A stretch of 8,473 nucleotides of DNA, taken from Bryobacterales bacterium. GTDB lineage: Bacteria > Acidobacteriota > Terriglobia > Bryobacterales > Bryobacteraceae. The DNA is taken from assembly GCA_025353235.1 (NCBI GenBank), contig JANXQZ010000262.1, positions 1 through 8,473 on the forward strand. The letters run 5' to 3'. Positions 1-6,934 of the stretch are shown piece by piece. Below the pieces are notes generated by a model. It was not told the DNA's origin. It saw nothing but the letters and a program-made list of their open reading frames with translations, and ran no database searches. Numbering within the stretch: the stretch's first letter is position 1; the number at the start of each line of letters is the position of its first letter. The translations under genes were made by a program, and so were the position numbers.

Positions 1-258
1 CACGTCCACTACCAAGCCGAGCGTCAAAGGCAGATCGGCACTGTGGGCGAAATAGGAGATAGTCTGAAGAGCCCCATCATCGACCGCTTCGAAATCGTCC
101 TTGGTCAGATCCGTGACAAGCCTGTTACCTGCGTCACGAACCGTGAATGCGACGTTTACTAAACGAACGTCCACCCGAATTCGCGGCTCATTTTGGGCAA
201 GGCAGCACGTCAGCATGCCCAAGATGCCAATCGGCAGAACGAAGACGCTAAGTCTCAC
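1..258 (-). CDS. VWFA-related Acidobacterial secreted protein, N-terminal part (cut by left edge)
   Basis: I translated this partial gene by hand; 86 codons are visible before the window ends. It starts with a Sec-type signal peptide (MRLSVFVLPIGILG..., likely cleavage after CLA at residue 21). The hallmark segment of the acidobacterial VWFA-related family (TIGR03436-like) follows: VRLVNVAFTVRD at 31-42, VTDLTKDDFEAVDDG at 48-62, QTISYF at 65-70 and LPLTLGLVVDV at 76-86. The last Asp (85) would be the first residue of the DxSxS metal-ion (MIDAS) motif, which lies beyond the edge. The start is a GTG at 258-256, chosen because it gives a proper signal peptide; no convincing Shine-Dalgarno precedes it and the frame stays open upstream. 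It lies 38 nt behind the stop of the Oar-like receptor on the same strand, so co-transcription is likely. Members of this family are secreted and abundant in Acidobacteria, with no established function. Family call strong, exact start moderate. Confidence 0.85.
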   Translation of the reverse strand, partial: MRLSVFVLPIGILGMLTCCLAQNEPRIRVDVRLVNVAFTVRDAGNRLVTDLTKDDFEAVDDGALQTISYFAHSADLPLTLGLVVDV

Positions 259-296
259 CAACGTTACTACGCGCGAAGCGAACGTCGAGATGCAAA

Positions 297-3200
297 CTAA
301 AAGACAATCTTCAGAGCGAACTGCATTTGCCGCATAGATGTCCGGGTGCTCGTGATGGATCCAAAGCTCGTCGGGGGCGCATAATAATTGGTATTTGGAT
401 CGCCCCAGTTGGGATGATTCAGTGCATTGAACATCTCCCATCGGAACTGCAGCAGCTTCGTCTCGGTGACCTTGAAATCTTTGATCAGCGAGGCGTCCAA
501 ATTAAGGGTACGCGGGCCGATCAGCGTATCGCGCCCGACGTTGCCAAATGTCCCAAAGACCTGCTGAGAAAACGCAGCCTTGTTAAAGAAGTATTCCGTC
601 GTCTGCTGGCCCCGCGGCAGCACCGGATCCACTCCCGTGGCGTTCGGACGATCGAATCCGGCACCGATATTCGAGGAATCGCGAGAATTTGCACTGATGG
701 TCAAGGGGAATCCCGATTGATACGTCAGAATGGACCCAAGCTGCCAGCCGCCCGCAACCGCGTCCAGCGCTCGATTTGAAATATCGTAACGCCGACCGTG
801 TCCTACCGGTATGTCGTAGAGAACCGAGCTTACGAACCGCGACGCCGTGTTGAAAATCGAAAGCCCGCGTTCGCATTCAAGGCAATAGCTGTTCTGCGGA
901 AACAGCGTGTCGCCATTGTGTACTCGAATACCGCTAGCGTCGTCAATCGATTTGGACCACGTGTAAGCCAGCAAATAGGTCAGCCCGGAACTGTATCGCT
1001 TAGTCACCTTGGCTGCCAGCGCGTTGTAGTTTCCATTGGCGCTCGAGTCCACCAGCTGAATGCGTCCGAATTCAGGGAACGGAGTTCGCTGGGCAATAGG
1101 CGTAGTTCCCGGAAGCGCCTCGTTCACTGCCCGGAGCGATTCCAGATGACGGCTGATCGAGCCCAAGTACCCCACTTCGAATAAAACATTTCCAGGCAGC
1201 TCCCGCTGAATGTTCAAGAGATACGAAAGCGTTCGGGGAGTCTTTCGATTATAGAGATTTGCGAAGGCGTAAGGAGTTGTCACGGTCGCCTTCGCGCCGG
1301 CCAAGCTAGCGAAAGCATTGTCGAAAGTGTACAGAACCGGATCGATGGATTCAAAGCGGGTGCGCCCGGCCAGATTCCGCGCCATGTCAAAGCGTGGATT
1401 GCCTGTGTCTTGCGAGTAGAACACGCCTGTTCCAGTGCGGACCACCCACTTCGGATTGGGACTCCACGTCATGCCGATCCTCGGAGCGAAGTCCAAATTG
1501 TCCGTCTTCACGAGTCGATTGCCGAGCTTGCCATCGCGCCGAGTCTGGATCTGAGGCCAAACCACGTTCAACCCATCGTAGAAATTGCCAGTTCCCTGAC
1601 GCTCCAGATACGGGTGGAGGGTAGGATCGGCAACTTGGGGGACACCCAGCATCGCAGGAATTCCTACCGTTATGAGACGACCTGTCTGGTCTTCCCACGG
1701 AGGCGTATTCTCATAACGTAACCCAACGTTAAGCGTGAATTTGGGCGTGATCTTCCAAACATCGTCGCCATAAGCGGAAAAGCTCGTAGCGCGGAATTGG
1801 GCGCTGGCGATGGAAACCGCCGCCTCGGCACGCTTCACTTGCCCTAGGATGAAGTCGGCGAAATCGTCGCCGGTGTTCGATGGACTGGCTGGATTACGTG
1901 TCGCATTGATGTCGAAGATGAACGATCCGCGTCCGAATTGATTGCCTACCTGGTTGAATTGGTCGCGACGGATTTCGCCGCCTAACCGGAAAGAGTGCTT
2001 ACCTCGAAGCCAGGTAACGTTATCGACAAACTGGAGGGAGTTATTGTTGTTGGCGAAGGGTCCATCGGAATTGTCTCCGAACCCGTCGTACCGGGTGAAG
2101 CCCACGGCCGGGATGCCAAAGGCTACTGGGTCGCTTGAATTCAGGCCGGGTATGGCGAGTTCCTTGACTACGTCACGAACGAACGCCAGTTCGCGTCCAG
2201 CGGAATTGAAGAACCGCGAGTAGCCGAAGCGGAACTCGTTCACGATGGTGGGGCTGAATACGCGGATGTTGGAGCCCATATACTGCTCCACGTTGGTAAC
2301 TACTTTCGCGCCGTTCAGTTTAAGGCCTTGGCTCAACTGTTGCTCGTCATCCCAGCTATACCTGCCGAACCATTGCGATCTGGAGGATTCGGTGAAGTCC
2401 ATGCGAAGAATGAAAAAATCTTTATCGCGCGGCGACGATTGTGACTGCTGATAATCCCTGACCAGAGTGGCGTTTGGCAGATTGGGAGTGGGATAAAATT
2501 CGAGAAACTTCTTCGAGAAAGGCGATATCCGTGAGGCAGGAATGATGTTGCCTGGGAACGCCGTAGCGGTGATCTTACCGTCCGACCCAATCACACGAGT
2601 GGCTGGGTCGAAGATAGTGATCCCTCGGCTGAGCAGTTCCGAGAAGTCTCCTGTACGCATGGCAGCCGAAGGCAGATTGTAGGTATTCTGCGCACTTTGC
2701 CGCTGGCGGAACGATTCATAGTTGCCCAGAAAGAATAATCGGTTCTTGCCGTTCCAGACTTTCGGGATCCACACTGGGCCACCCAGAGTGCCGCCGTACT
2801 GGTTCCACTTGAACGGATCTTTCACCGTTCGTTTCGACGTGAATGAATAGTTGGCAGCATCGAAATAGTCATTCCGCAAAAACTCGAAGAGCGTTCCATG
2901 AAATTCGTTGGTTCCAGGCTTCGTGGAAACGTTGATCTGCGTCGACTCGTGGCCGAATTCAGCGGGGTAAATGCCCGTCTGCACCTTGAATTCCTGCACT
3001 GCGTCAATCGAGGGCTGAATTATATAAGTATTGAAGTTGGGGTCCGTGTTATCCACCCCATCTAGCGTGAAGTAGTTGAACTCACTCCGGGCACCGGCAA
3101 CGGAGATGTTCTGATTGGCGCGTGAGCCTCCCTGTCGGCCATCCGCTTGGCCCGAACTTCCAAATCCGTAACTGACGTTAGGCGCAAGCGAGGCGAGTTG

Positions 3201-3653
3201 CAGATAGTTCCGTCCATTGAGCGGCAACTCCACGATGCGCTTGTTGTCGATGACGGTGCCCACAGTCGCATCTTCCGTGGAGAGCATTTGTGCGGCTCCC
3301 GAGACTTCCACCGACTCGCTTACCGAGCCGAGCGGTAGGTCCACGTCGATGCGCGCGCTCTGCTGAACCTGGATCTCAACGTTCGTGCGCGTGACCGTTT
3401 TGAATCCGGTCTTTTCCACCTTCACGTTGTACAAGCCGGGAACGAGCGCGGGAATCTCGTATCTGCCGCTTTCGTTGGTCACCGCCGTCCTGACCGCGTT
3501 GGTGGCTATGTTGGTGATTGTTACTTGGACAGCGGCAATGCCTGCCCCGCTCGGATCGCGCACCTCGCCGGATATATCGCCAAAGGTCTGGGCAAAGGCT
3601 GGCAGGCCCAGACAAATCAACGTCAGTCCAACAGCAAACAACTTAGTTCGCAT
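297..3653 (-). CDS. Oar-like TonB-dependent outer-membrane receptor with carboxypeptidase-regulatory domain
   Basis: This is a 1118-residue outer-membrane protein. Residues 1-21 are a signal peptide (MRTKLFAVGLTL..., cleavage after AFA). Residues 25-108 are a carboxypeptidase-regulatory-like beta-sandwich (GDISGEVRDPSGAGI, ESGRYEIPALVPGLYNVKVE, GFKT). A plug domain spans about 130-265 with the acidobacterial signatures VELPLNGRNY (141-150), FTLDGVDNTDPN (195-206), IDAVQEFKVQTG (216-227) and STKPGTNEFHGT (243-254). The rest is a long beta-barrel, ending in Phe (ALKIVF) as outer-membrane barrels do for BAM recognition. Length and order fit the Oar-like group expanded in Acidobacteria, thought to import or bind large, often carbohydrate, substrates; the substrate cannot be read from sequence. 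No clear TonB box was seen. The ATG has a GGGGGAG ribosome site (3659-3665) 5 nt upstream. It leads the unit that includes the VWFA-related gene and is divergent from the uronate isomerase. Confidence 0.95.
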   Translation of the reverse strand: MRTKLFAVGLTLICLGLPAFAQTFGDISGEVRDPSGAGIAAVQVTITNIATNAVRTAVTNESGRYEIPALVPGLYNVKVEKTGFKTVTRTNVEIQVQQSARIDVDLPLGSVSESVEVSGAAQMLSTEDATVGTVIDNKRIVELPLNGRNYLQLASLAPNVSYGFGSSGQADGRQGGSRANQNISVAGARSEFNYFTLDGVDNTDPNFNTYIIQPSIDAVQEFKVQTGIYPAEFGHESTQINVSTKPGTNEFHGTLFEFLRNDYFDAANYSFTSKRTVKDPFKWNQYGGTLGGPVWIPKVWNGKNRLFFLGNYESFRQRQSAQNTYNLPSAAMRTGDFSELLSRGITIFDPATRVIGSDGKITATAFPGNIIPASRISPFSKKFLEFYPTPNLPNATLVRDYQQSQSSPRDKDFFILRMDFTESSRSQWFGRYSWDDEQQLSQGLKLNGAKVVTNVEQYMGSNIRVFSPTIVNEFRFGYSRFFNSAGRELAFVRDVVKELAIPGLNSSDPVAFGIPAVGFTRYDGFGDNSDGPFANNNNSLQFVDNVTWLRGKHSFRLGGEIRRDQFNQVGNQFGRGSFIFDINATRNPASPSNTGDDFADFILGQVKRAEAAVSIASAQFRATSFSAYGDDVWKITPKFTLNVGLRYENTPPWEDQTGRLITVGIPAMLGVPQVADPTLHPYLERQGTGNFYDGLNVVWPQIQTRRDGKLGNRLVKTDNLDFAPRIGMTWSPNPKWVVRTGTGVFYSQDTGNPRFDMARNLAGRTRFESIDPVLYTFDNAFASLAGAKATVTTPYAFANLYNRKTPRTLSYLLNIQRELPGNVLFEVGYLGSISRHLESLRAVNEALPGTTPIAQRTPFPEFGRIQLVDSSANGNYNALAAKVTKRYSSGLTYLLAYTWSKSIDDASGIRVHNGDTLFPQNSYCLECERGLSIFNTASRFVSSVLYDIPVGHGRRYDISNRALDAVAGGWQLGSILTYQSGFPLTISANSRDSSNIGAGFDRPNATGVDPVLPRGQQTTEYFFNKAAFSQQVFGTFGNVGRDTLIGPRTLNLDASLIKDFKVTETKLLQFRWEMFNALNHPNWGDPNTNYYAPPTSFGSITSTRTSMRQMQFALKIVF

Positions 3654-3792
3654 ATCTACTCCCCCGCAACGATCAAGTTCAGATTATTTCAAGAGTAGTC
3701 GAGGCGCGACAAAATTGCAACACGAACCCAGCCGCTCCGTCCGTGCCCGCCCGATTGACATTAAGTTCCAGGAAACGGTACGGTACAGCGAG
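3654..3792. promoter_or_regulatory. Divergent promoter region between oar-like receptor and uronate isomerase
   Basis: These 139 bp separate two divergent start codons and must hold promoters for both. Towards the receptor (minus strand), TTGCAA (3720-3715) and TACTCT (3697-3692) are 17 bp apart, a weak sigma70-like pair leaving a leader of roughly 30 nt. Towards the isomerase (plus strand), a perfect TTGACA (3755-3760) is followed after 18 bp by TACGGT (3779-3784), only three of six matches to the -10 consensus. If used, the transcript would begin almost at the ATG. Neither pair is strong evidence. No clear operator palindrome was seen. Confidence 0.35.
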
Positions 3793-5046
3793 ATGCCCCA
3801 AAATCAGATAGAAAATCTCCGTCAGACGGTCACCGACATCGTAGCTAGCACCCCCGTCCTCGACATTCATACTCATCTCTATCCGCCCAGCTTTCGCGAG
3901 CTTTCCCTGTGGGGCATCGACGAACTCGTCAATTACCACTATCTGGTCGCCGAACTTTTCCGCTCTTCCAGCATCAAGCCGCTAGCCTTCTGGGCCTTAG
4001 GCAAGCGCGAACAAGCCGACCTGATCTGGCGCACGCTGTTCGTTGAAAATACGCCGCTATCGGAAGCGACGCGCGGGGTTGTCGGCGTACTGACATCTCT
4101 CGGTCTGAATCCTGCCCCGGCGGACCTTACGGAAGCTCGCGAGTTCTTTGCCTCGCAGGATGCCGAACAACACATCGAGCGCGTGATGGCGATCGCCAAC
4201 GTCTCCGAAATCGTGATGACGAACGACATTTTCGATCCTGGCGAGGTCGCTTACTGGGACCGGAACCTGCCGCCGCATCCCAAGTTTCATGCGGTGCTGC
4301 GGATGGATCCGCTGTTGAACGATTGGGAAAAGGCGCTGCCACTGGTCGCAGGCCGAGGGTTTGACGTCTCACTCGATCTCGATGCGAAAACCGTGGCCGG
4401 AATCCGGAAGTTCCTGGATGCTTGGATCGAGCGTATGAAGCCGCTCTACATGGCCGCTTCGCAGCCGCCGGAGTTGCGTTACCCCGAGGATTCGCTGCGC
4501 GTTCGGATGCTGTCGGAGGTGATTCTTCCCACTTGCCGTGCCCACAATCTATCCGTCTCGCTGATGATTGGCGTGCATAAGAGGGTGAACCCAGCGCTGC
4601 GAGACGCGGGAGACAGCTTGGGCCACGCCGATCTCAGTTCCGTGGAAAGGCTCTGCCGCGACTTTCCCGACAACCGGTTCCTGGTGAGCCTGCTTTCCCG
4701 CGAAAATCAGCATGAGCTGTGCGTCGCAGCCCGCAAATTCGCGAACCTCATGCCATTTGGCTGCTGGTGGTTCTTGAATAATCCATCCATTGTTTCGGAG
4801 ATCACGATGGAGCGCGTAGAGTTGCTCGGAAGCAGTTTCATTCCGCAGCATTCCGATGCTCGCATTTTAGAGCAGATCATTTATAAGTGGGCCCACTCGA
4901 GAAGGGCGATTGCCGCCGTTCTGATGGATAATTACGAGGCGCTCCAGCGGGATGGGTGGCCGCTTACGGCAGATCAGATCCGGCGCGATGTTTGGCGGAT
5001 GTTCCAGGGAAATTTCAGGAAATGGGTTGGCATGGAGGTCCGTTGA
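3793..5046 (+). CDS. Uronate isomerase, short divergent form (amidohydrolase superfamily)
   Basis: Uronate isomerases interconvert D-glucuronate/D-fructuronate and D-galacturonate/D-tagaturonate, the first cytoplasmic step of hexuronate breakdown. The 417-aa protein shows the strand-1 metal motif DIHTHL with His26 and His28, NYHY with His49/Tyr50, a central RVNPALRDAGDSLGHAD (264-280) resembling the family's GAxRxxN...GxDxG region, GCWWF (323-327) and HSDAR with Asp355 and Arg357. From memory, these numbers coincide with the catalytic residues described for the Bacillus halodurans enzyme Bh0493 (His26, His28, His49, Asp355, Arg357), which supports both family and start. It is shorter than classical UxaC (about 470 aa). 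The frame stays open upstream across the 5' end of the divergent receptor gene, but homology begins at the ATG at 3793. There is no good Shine-Dalgarno (AGGAAA lies about 17 nt away). No other uronate-pathway gene is adjacent. Activity on a related sugar acid is possible. Confidence 0.87.
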   Translation: MPQNQIENLRQTVTDIVASTPVLDIHTHLYPPSFRELSLWGIDELVNYHYLVAELFRSSSIKPLAFWALGKREQADLIWRTLFVENTPLSEATRGVVGVLTSLGLNPAPADLTEAREFFASQDAEQHIERVMAIANVSEIVMTNDIFDPGEVAYWDRNLPPHPKFHAVLRMDPLLNDWEKALPLVAGRGFDVSLDLDAKTVAGIRKFLDAWIERMKPLYMAASQPPELRYPEDSLRVRMLSEVILPTCRAHNLSVSLMIGVHKRVNPALRDAGDSLGHADLSSVERLCRDFPDNRFLVSLLSRENQHELCVAARKFANLMPFGCWWFLNNPSIVSEITMERVELLGSSFIPQHSDARILEQIIYKWAHSRRAIAAVLMDNYEALQRDGWPLTADQIRRDVWRMFQGNFRKWVGMEVR

Positions 5047-5049
5047 TCA
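5044..5049. other. Convergent stop-to-stop junction TGATCA
   Basis: The TGA stop of the plus-strand uronate isomerase (5044-5046) is followed at once by TCA, the complement of the TGA stop of the minus-strand SRPBCC gene (5047-5049). Together they form the palindrome TGATCA with no intergenic base. There is no room for a terminator between the genes, so each transcript must run into the other gene or end within coding sequence. Confidence 0.95.
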
Positions 5050-5976
5050 TTCGGGCATCTCCCCAGCGTCCTTCTCCGCTAACATCTGGATATGTGTCAG
5101 CACCCGCAAATGAATGCGATGAATAATCGCGTCTGACCATAAGCGCCAGTAGTGCGCAGGCCACAGGCCGTGCTGATACCAGGTGGTCCCTTCCAGCAGC
5201 GTATGGTTATTCGGCAATCGCGTGAGTTTGAACTGCCCGTGCTTGGACACCATGTACCCGTGGAGATGTTTTGGCAGCACCCGAGCATACGGGCTCCATT
5301 CATGCATTGGAGGTGGATTCTCAGTGACGCGGAACCGCAGCAGGCGCGGCTGGTCCCAGACTTCGATCGGCTCTACAAAGGGGCCTGTGGAGAATTCGCA
5401 ATATCGGATTGCGCCAGGTCCCGAGCCCTCAATGCGGGCGCGTTTGGGATAGGCCAGTCCAGCGCGAAAAAACCAGTCCTGCGGCTCTGGCAACTCCGAA
5501 AAGCTCACTACGTGCTTCCAGACTTGTTCGGGTGTCGCCGCAATCTCAATCGCGCTACGCACTTCAAAGACGGGCGGGACGGCCTTGGCGTCCCAAAATA
5601 GGCTCGCGGGCGAGAACAGCAACAACATTGCTACCCCCTGCGCTTCCAGCCGCCTGCGGCCTGCCTCGTACGCCAGCCAGCCTCCAAAGGCGCCGAGCGG
5701 CAGAGCTAGCGGCAACGCCATGGCGATGCAGATGAGCCCTTCCCACTTGACGAGCAAAACCGAACAAAGCGCGGCGATCACTGCCAAGGCACCCAAATTC
5801 GCGGCTCGCGTCCCAGTGGCTGGACGAAACACCCACGATGCGAGCCCCCCAAGGAGCACAGGCACGATGATGAAAACCGTCCAGCCGTAAATGCCGGAAC
5901 GAAGTAGTTCGTAGCTAGCCCCAGCAAGAACGCCCGCTAGCAATATTCCAACGATCCCGCGAGCGATTGTGCTCAC
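5047..5976 (-). CDS. Membrane-anchored SRPBCC (START-like) protein, second gene of tetR operon
   Basis: The 309-residue protein has two parts. Residues 1-130 hold four clear hydrophobic segments (about 5-24, 31-50, 59-76, 80-103) and a shorter fifth (114-128). Residues 137-300 form an SRPBCC/polyketide-cyclase-like domain: the opening strand VRSAIEIAATPEQVWKHVVSF (139-159) is typical, and the fold ends in a long helix, RLWSDAIIHRIHLRVLTHIQMLAE. SRPBCC domains enclose a hydrophobic cavity for lipids or similar ligands; this one is presumably tethered to the inner membrane. The start is GTG (5976-5974) overlapping the TetR TGA as GTGA, with AAGGA about 8 nt upstream inside the end of tetR. A longer frame exists to 6138, but those 54 residues overlap TetR coding sequence and are not membrane-like. 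Tight coupling suggests it shares a ligand or stress signal with TetR. The ligand is unknown. Confidence 0.85.
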   Translation of the reverse strand: MSTIARGIVGILLAGVLAGASYELLRSGIYGWTVFIIVPVLLGGLASWVFRPATGTRAANLGALAVIAALCSVLLVKWEGLICIAMALPLALPLGAFGGWLAYEAGRRRLEAQGVAMLLLFSPASLFWDAKAVPPVFEVRSAIEIAATPEQVWKHVVSFSELPEPQDWFFRAGLAYPKRARIEGSGPGAIRYCEFSTGPFVEPIEVWDQPRLLRFRVTENPPPMHEWSPYARVLPKHLHGYMVSKHGQFKLTRLPNNHTLLEGTTWYQHGLWPAHYWRLWSDAIIHRIHLRVLTHIQMLAEKDAGEMPE

Positions 5977-6653
5977 AGCTCGGTTCCTTTCACCACTTCG
6001 ATCAATTGCACAGCGGCCTTCCGCAAGGGCCGCATGAATGGCAGCGCCGACAGTCTGATCAGCGTGGCCACGCTCTTCGCAGCCAAGTCCAGCAAGCGCG
6101 TGGTTCTGGCTTGATCTGGCGATTCGTCGATCACCCAAAAAAAGATCACGCCCATCTGAAAGAACCAGAGCACGCCTGGAAGGTGAGGCTCCAAGTCATG
6201 CGGGATCCGCATGCCGCAATCCACCAGAATCCGGCGAAACCAGGAGATGTCGATGTCTCTGATCTCCTTAGTTTCCGAACTAAAAGGCGACAGAGGATGC
6301 TTTGGATCTGCACCGTTCCGCAACAGGGCGCGCAGCACGCCTCGATTCGGCGCGAAGTGGATGAGCTTCACTTGAATCAGCTCTCGCAGTCGGGTCTCTA
6401 GACCCACGGCTTGTTCCAAGGCGGCCTCGAGTTTGGGCTGCATCTCCGCGCAAGCGCGCTGGTAGAAGTCCATAACGATGGCGTCTTTAGACGGGTAATA
6501 GTAGTACGCCGCACCGGTGGCGACTCCAGCTCTCTTAGCGATGTCGCGCATCGTGGCGGTGTCGAAACCTTCCTGCCGGAAGAGCTCGAGGGCGGAGTCT
6601 AGAATTCTGAAGCCGGTCTCTTCCGCTTTGGGTGTCGTTTTCGTGGTAGGCAT
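5973..6653 (-). CDS. TetR/AcrR-family transcriptional regulator
   Basis: The 226-residue protein has the standard TetR N-terminal DNA-binding domain: helix 1 FRILDSALELFRQEGFDTAT (15-34), then MRDIAKRAGVATGAAYYYYPSKDAI (35-59), holding the helix-turn-helix and the conserved Y-YxxK turn. Residues 60-226 form an all-helical ligand-binding/dimerisation domain too variable to name a ligand; aromatic residues around 164-176 (VLWFFQMGVIFFW) suggest a hydrophobic pocket. It heads a two-gene operon with the membrane SRPBCC protein, sharing a GTGA overlap. Two identical palindromes, TTGAACACGTTCAA, lie in its promoter, one only 2 nt before the ATG, so autorepression is very likely. No Shine-Dalgarno precedes the start; the mRNA leader would be extremely short. 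Family assignment is sure; the inducer and any targets beyond its own operon are unknown. Confidence 0.95.
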   Translation of the reverse strand: MPTTKTTPKAEETGFRILDSALELFRQEGFDTATMRDIAKRAGVATGAAYYYYPSKDAIVMDFYQRACAEMQPKLEAALEQAVGLETRLRELIQVKLIHFAPNRGVLRALLRNGADPKHPLSPFSSETKEIRDIDISWFRRILVDCGMRIPHDLEPHLPGVLWFFQMGVIFFWVIDESPDQARTTRLLDLAAKSVATLIRLSALPFMRPLRKAAVQLIEVVKGTEL

Positions 6654-6669
6654 TTTTGAACACGTTCAA
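6654..6669. promoter_or_regulatory. TetR operator candidate O1
   Basis: The 16-bp TTTTGAACACGTTCAA contains a 6-bp inverted repeat TTGAAC-AC-GTTCAA (6656-6669). It sits over the predicted tetR transcription start and ends 2 nt before the tetR ATG. An identical copy lies 56 bp away. Size, symmetry and place fit an autoregulatory TetR-dimer site; binding itself is inference. Confidence 0.8.
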
Positions 6670-6674
6670 GATTC

Positions 6675-6703
6675 AGTATGGGCTTCGGAACGCGACCTGT
6701 CAA
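6675..6703 (-). promoter_or_regulatory. Predicted sigma70-type promoter of tetR operon
   Basis: On the minus strand a perfect -35 TTGACA (6703-6698) is followed by a 17-bp spacer and CATACT (6680-6675), matching TATAAT at four of six positions. Transcription would start near 6668, inside operator O1, leaving about 15 nt before the ATG. The promoter lies between the two operators, an arrangement suited to tight repression. Confidence 0.65.
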
Positions 6704-6709
6704 CATTTA

Positions 6710-6725
6710 TTTTGAACACGTTCAA
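6710..6725. promoter_or_regulatory. TetR operator candidate O2
   Basis: This is a second, identical copy of TTTTGAACACGTTCAA (palindrome core 6712-6725), in the same orientation as O1 and 56 bp from it. It lies a few bases upstream of the tetR -35 box. It is also on the side facing the plus-strand collagen-like gene, whose leader starts just downstream, so it could influence that gene as well; that is untested inference. Confidence 0.75.
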
Positions 6726-6934
6726 CTCGCGATCTCGCACGTCCCCAACATTGCGGTGACGGAAACTTTCGACTACTTTTCACTTCTTTCTGGGAAGCCT
6801 AAGCTGTTAAATTCTTTGGGGTTTTCCGCGTTAACGCCGATCATGAAGGACGCTTGAGGCCTTGGATGTCCATGGGATGGTGGGTTCGCTTCGGTGCAGT
6901 CTTGCCGCAGCGAATAAATCAAGGAACCCATCAC
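6726..6934 (+). promoter_or_regulatory. Leader/promoter region of collagen-like gene
   Basis: This 209-bp noncoding stretch leads to the plus-strand secreted-protein pair. Two weak promoter options were seen: TTGCGG (6751-6756) with TACTTT (6774-6779) at 17-bp spacing, and an extended -10 TG-T-TAAATT at 6805-6813 without a good -35. A perfect 10-bp palindrome GCGTTAACGC lies at 6828-6837. The ribosome site AAGGAA (6921-6926) is 8 nt before the chosen ATG. No terminator-like hairpin with a T-run was found. Confidence 0.35.

Noticed and set aside
101..337. Plus-strand open frame at the left edge
   Set aside because: It is opposite the VWFA-related gene and the end of the receptor gene; its product has no recognisable features.
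327..3338. Many open frames of 60-150 codons on both strands within the receptor gene
   Set aside because: They are shadows of the 1118-codon gene, with no ribosome sites, domains or signal peptides of their own.
3385..3792. In-frame upstream extension of the uronate isomerase (about 136 codons)
   Set aside because: It is antisense to the 5' end of the receptor gene, has no family similarity, and the catalytic residue numbering fits a start at 3793.
5977..6138. Longer N-terminus for the SRPBCC membrane protein
   Set aside because: These 54 codons overlap the 3' part of tetR in another frame; the GTG at 5976 has a good ribosome site and starts at the first membrane helix.
6854..6934. Upstream starts (TTG 6854, ATG 6866) for the collagen-like protein
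   Set aside because: They would place 23-27 residues before the signal peptide; ATG 6935 has AAGGAA at ideal spacing.
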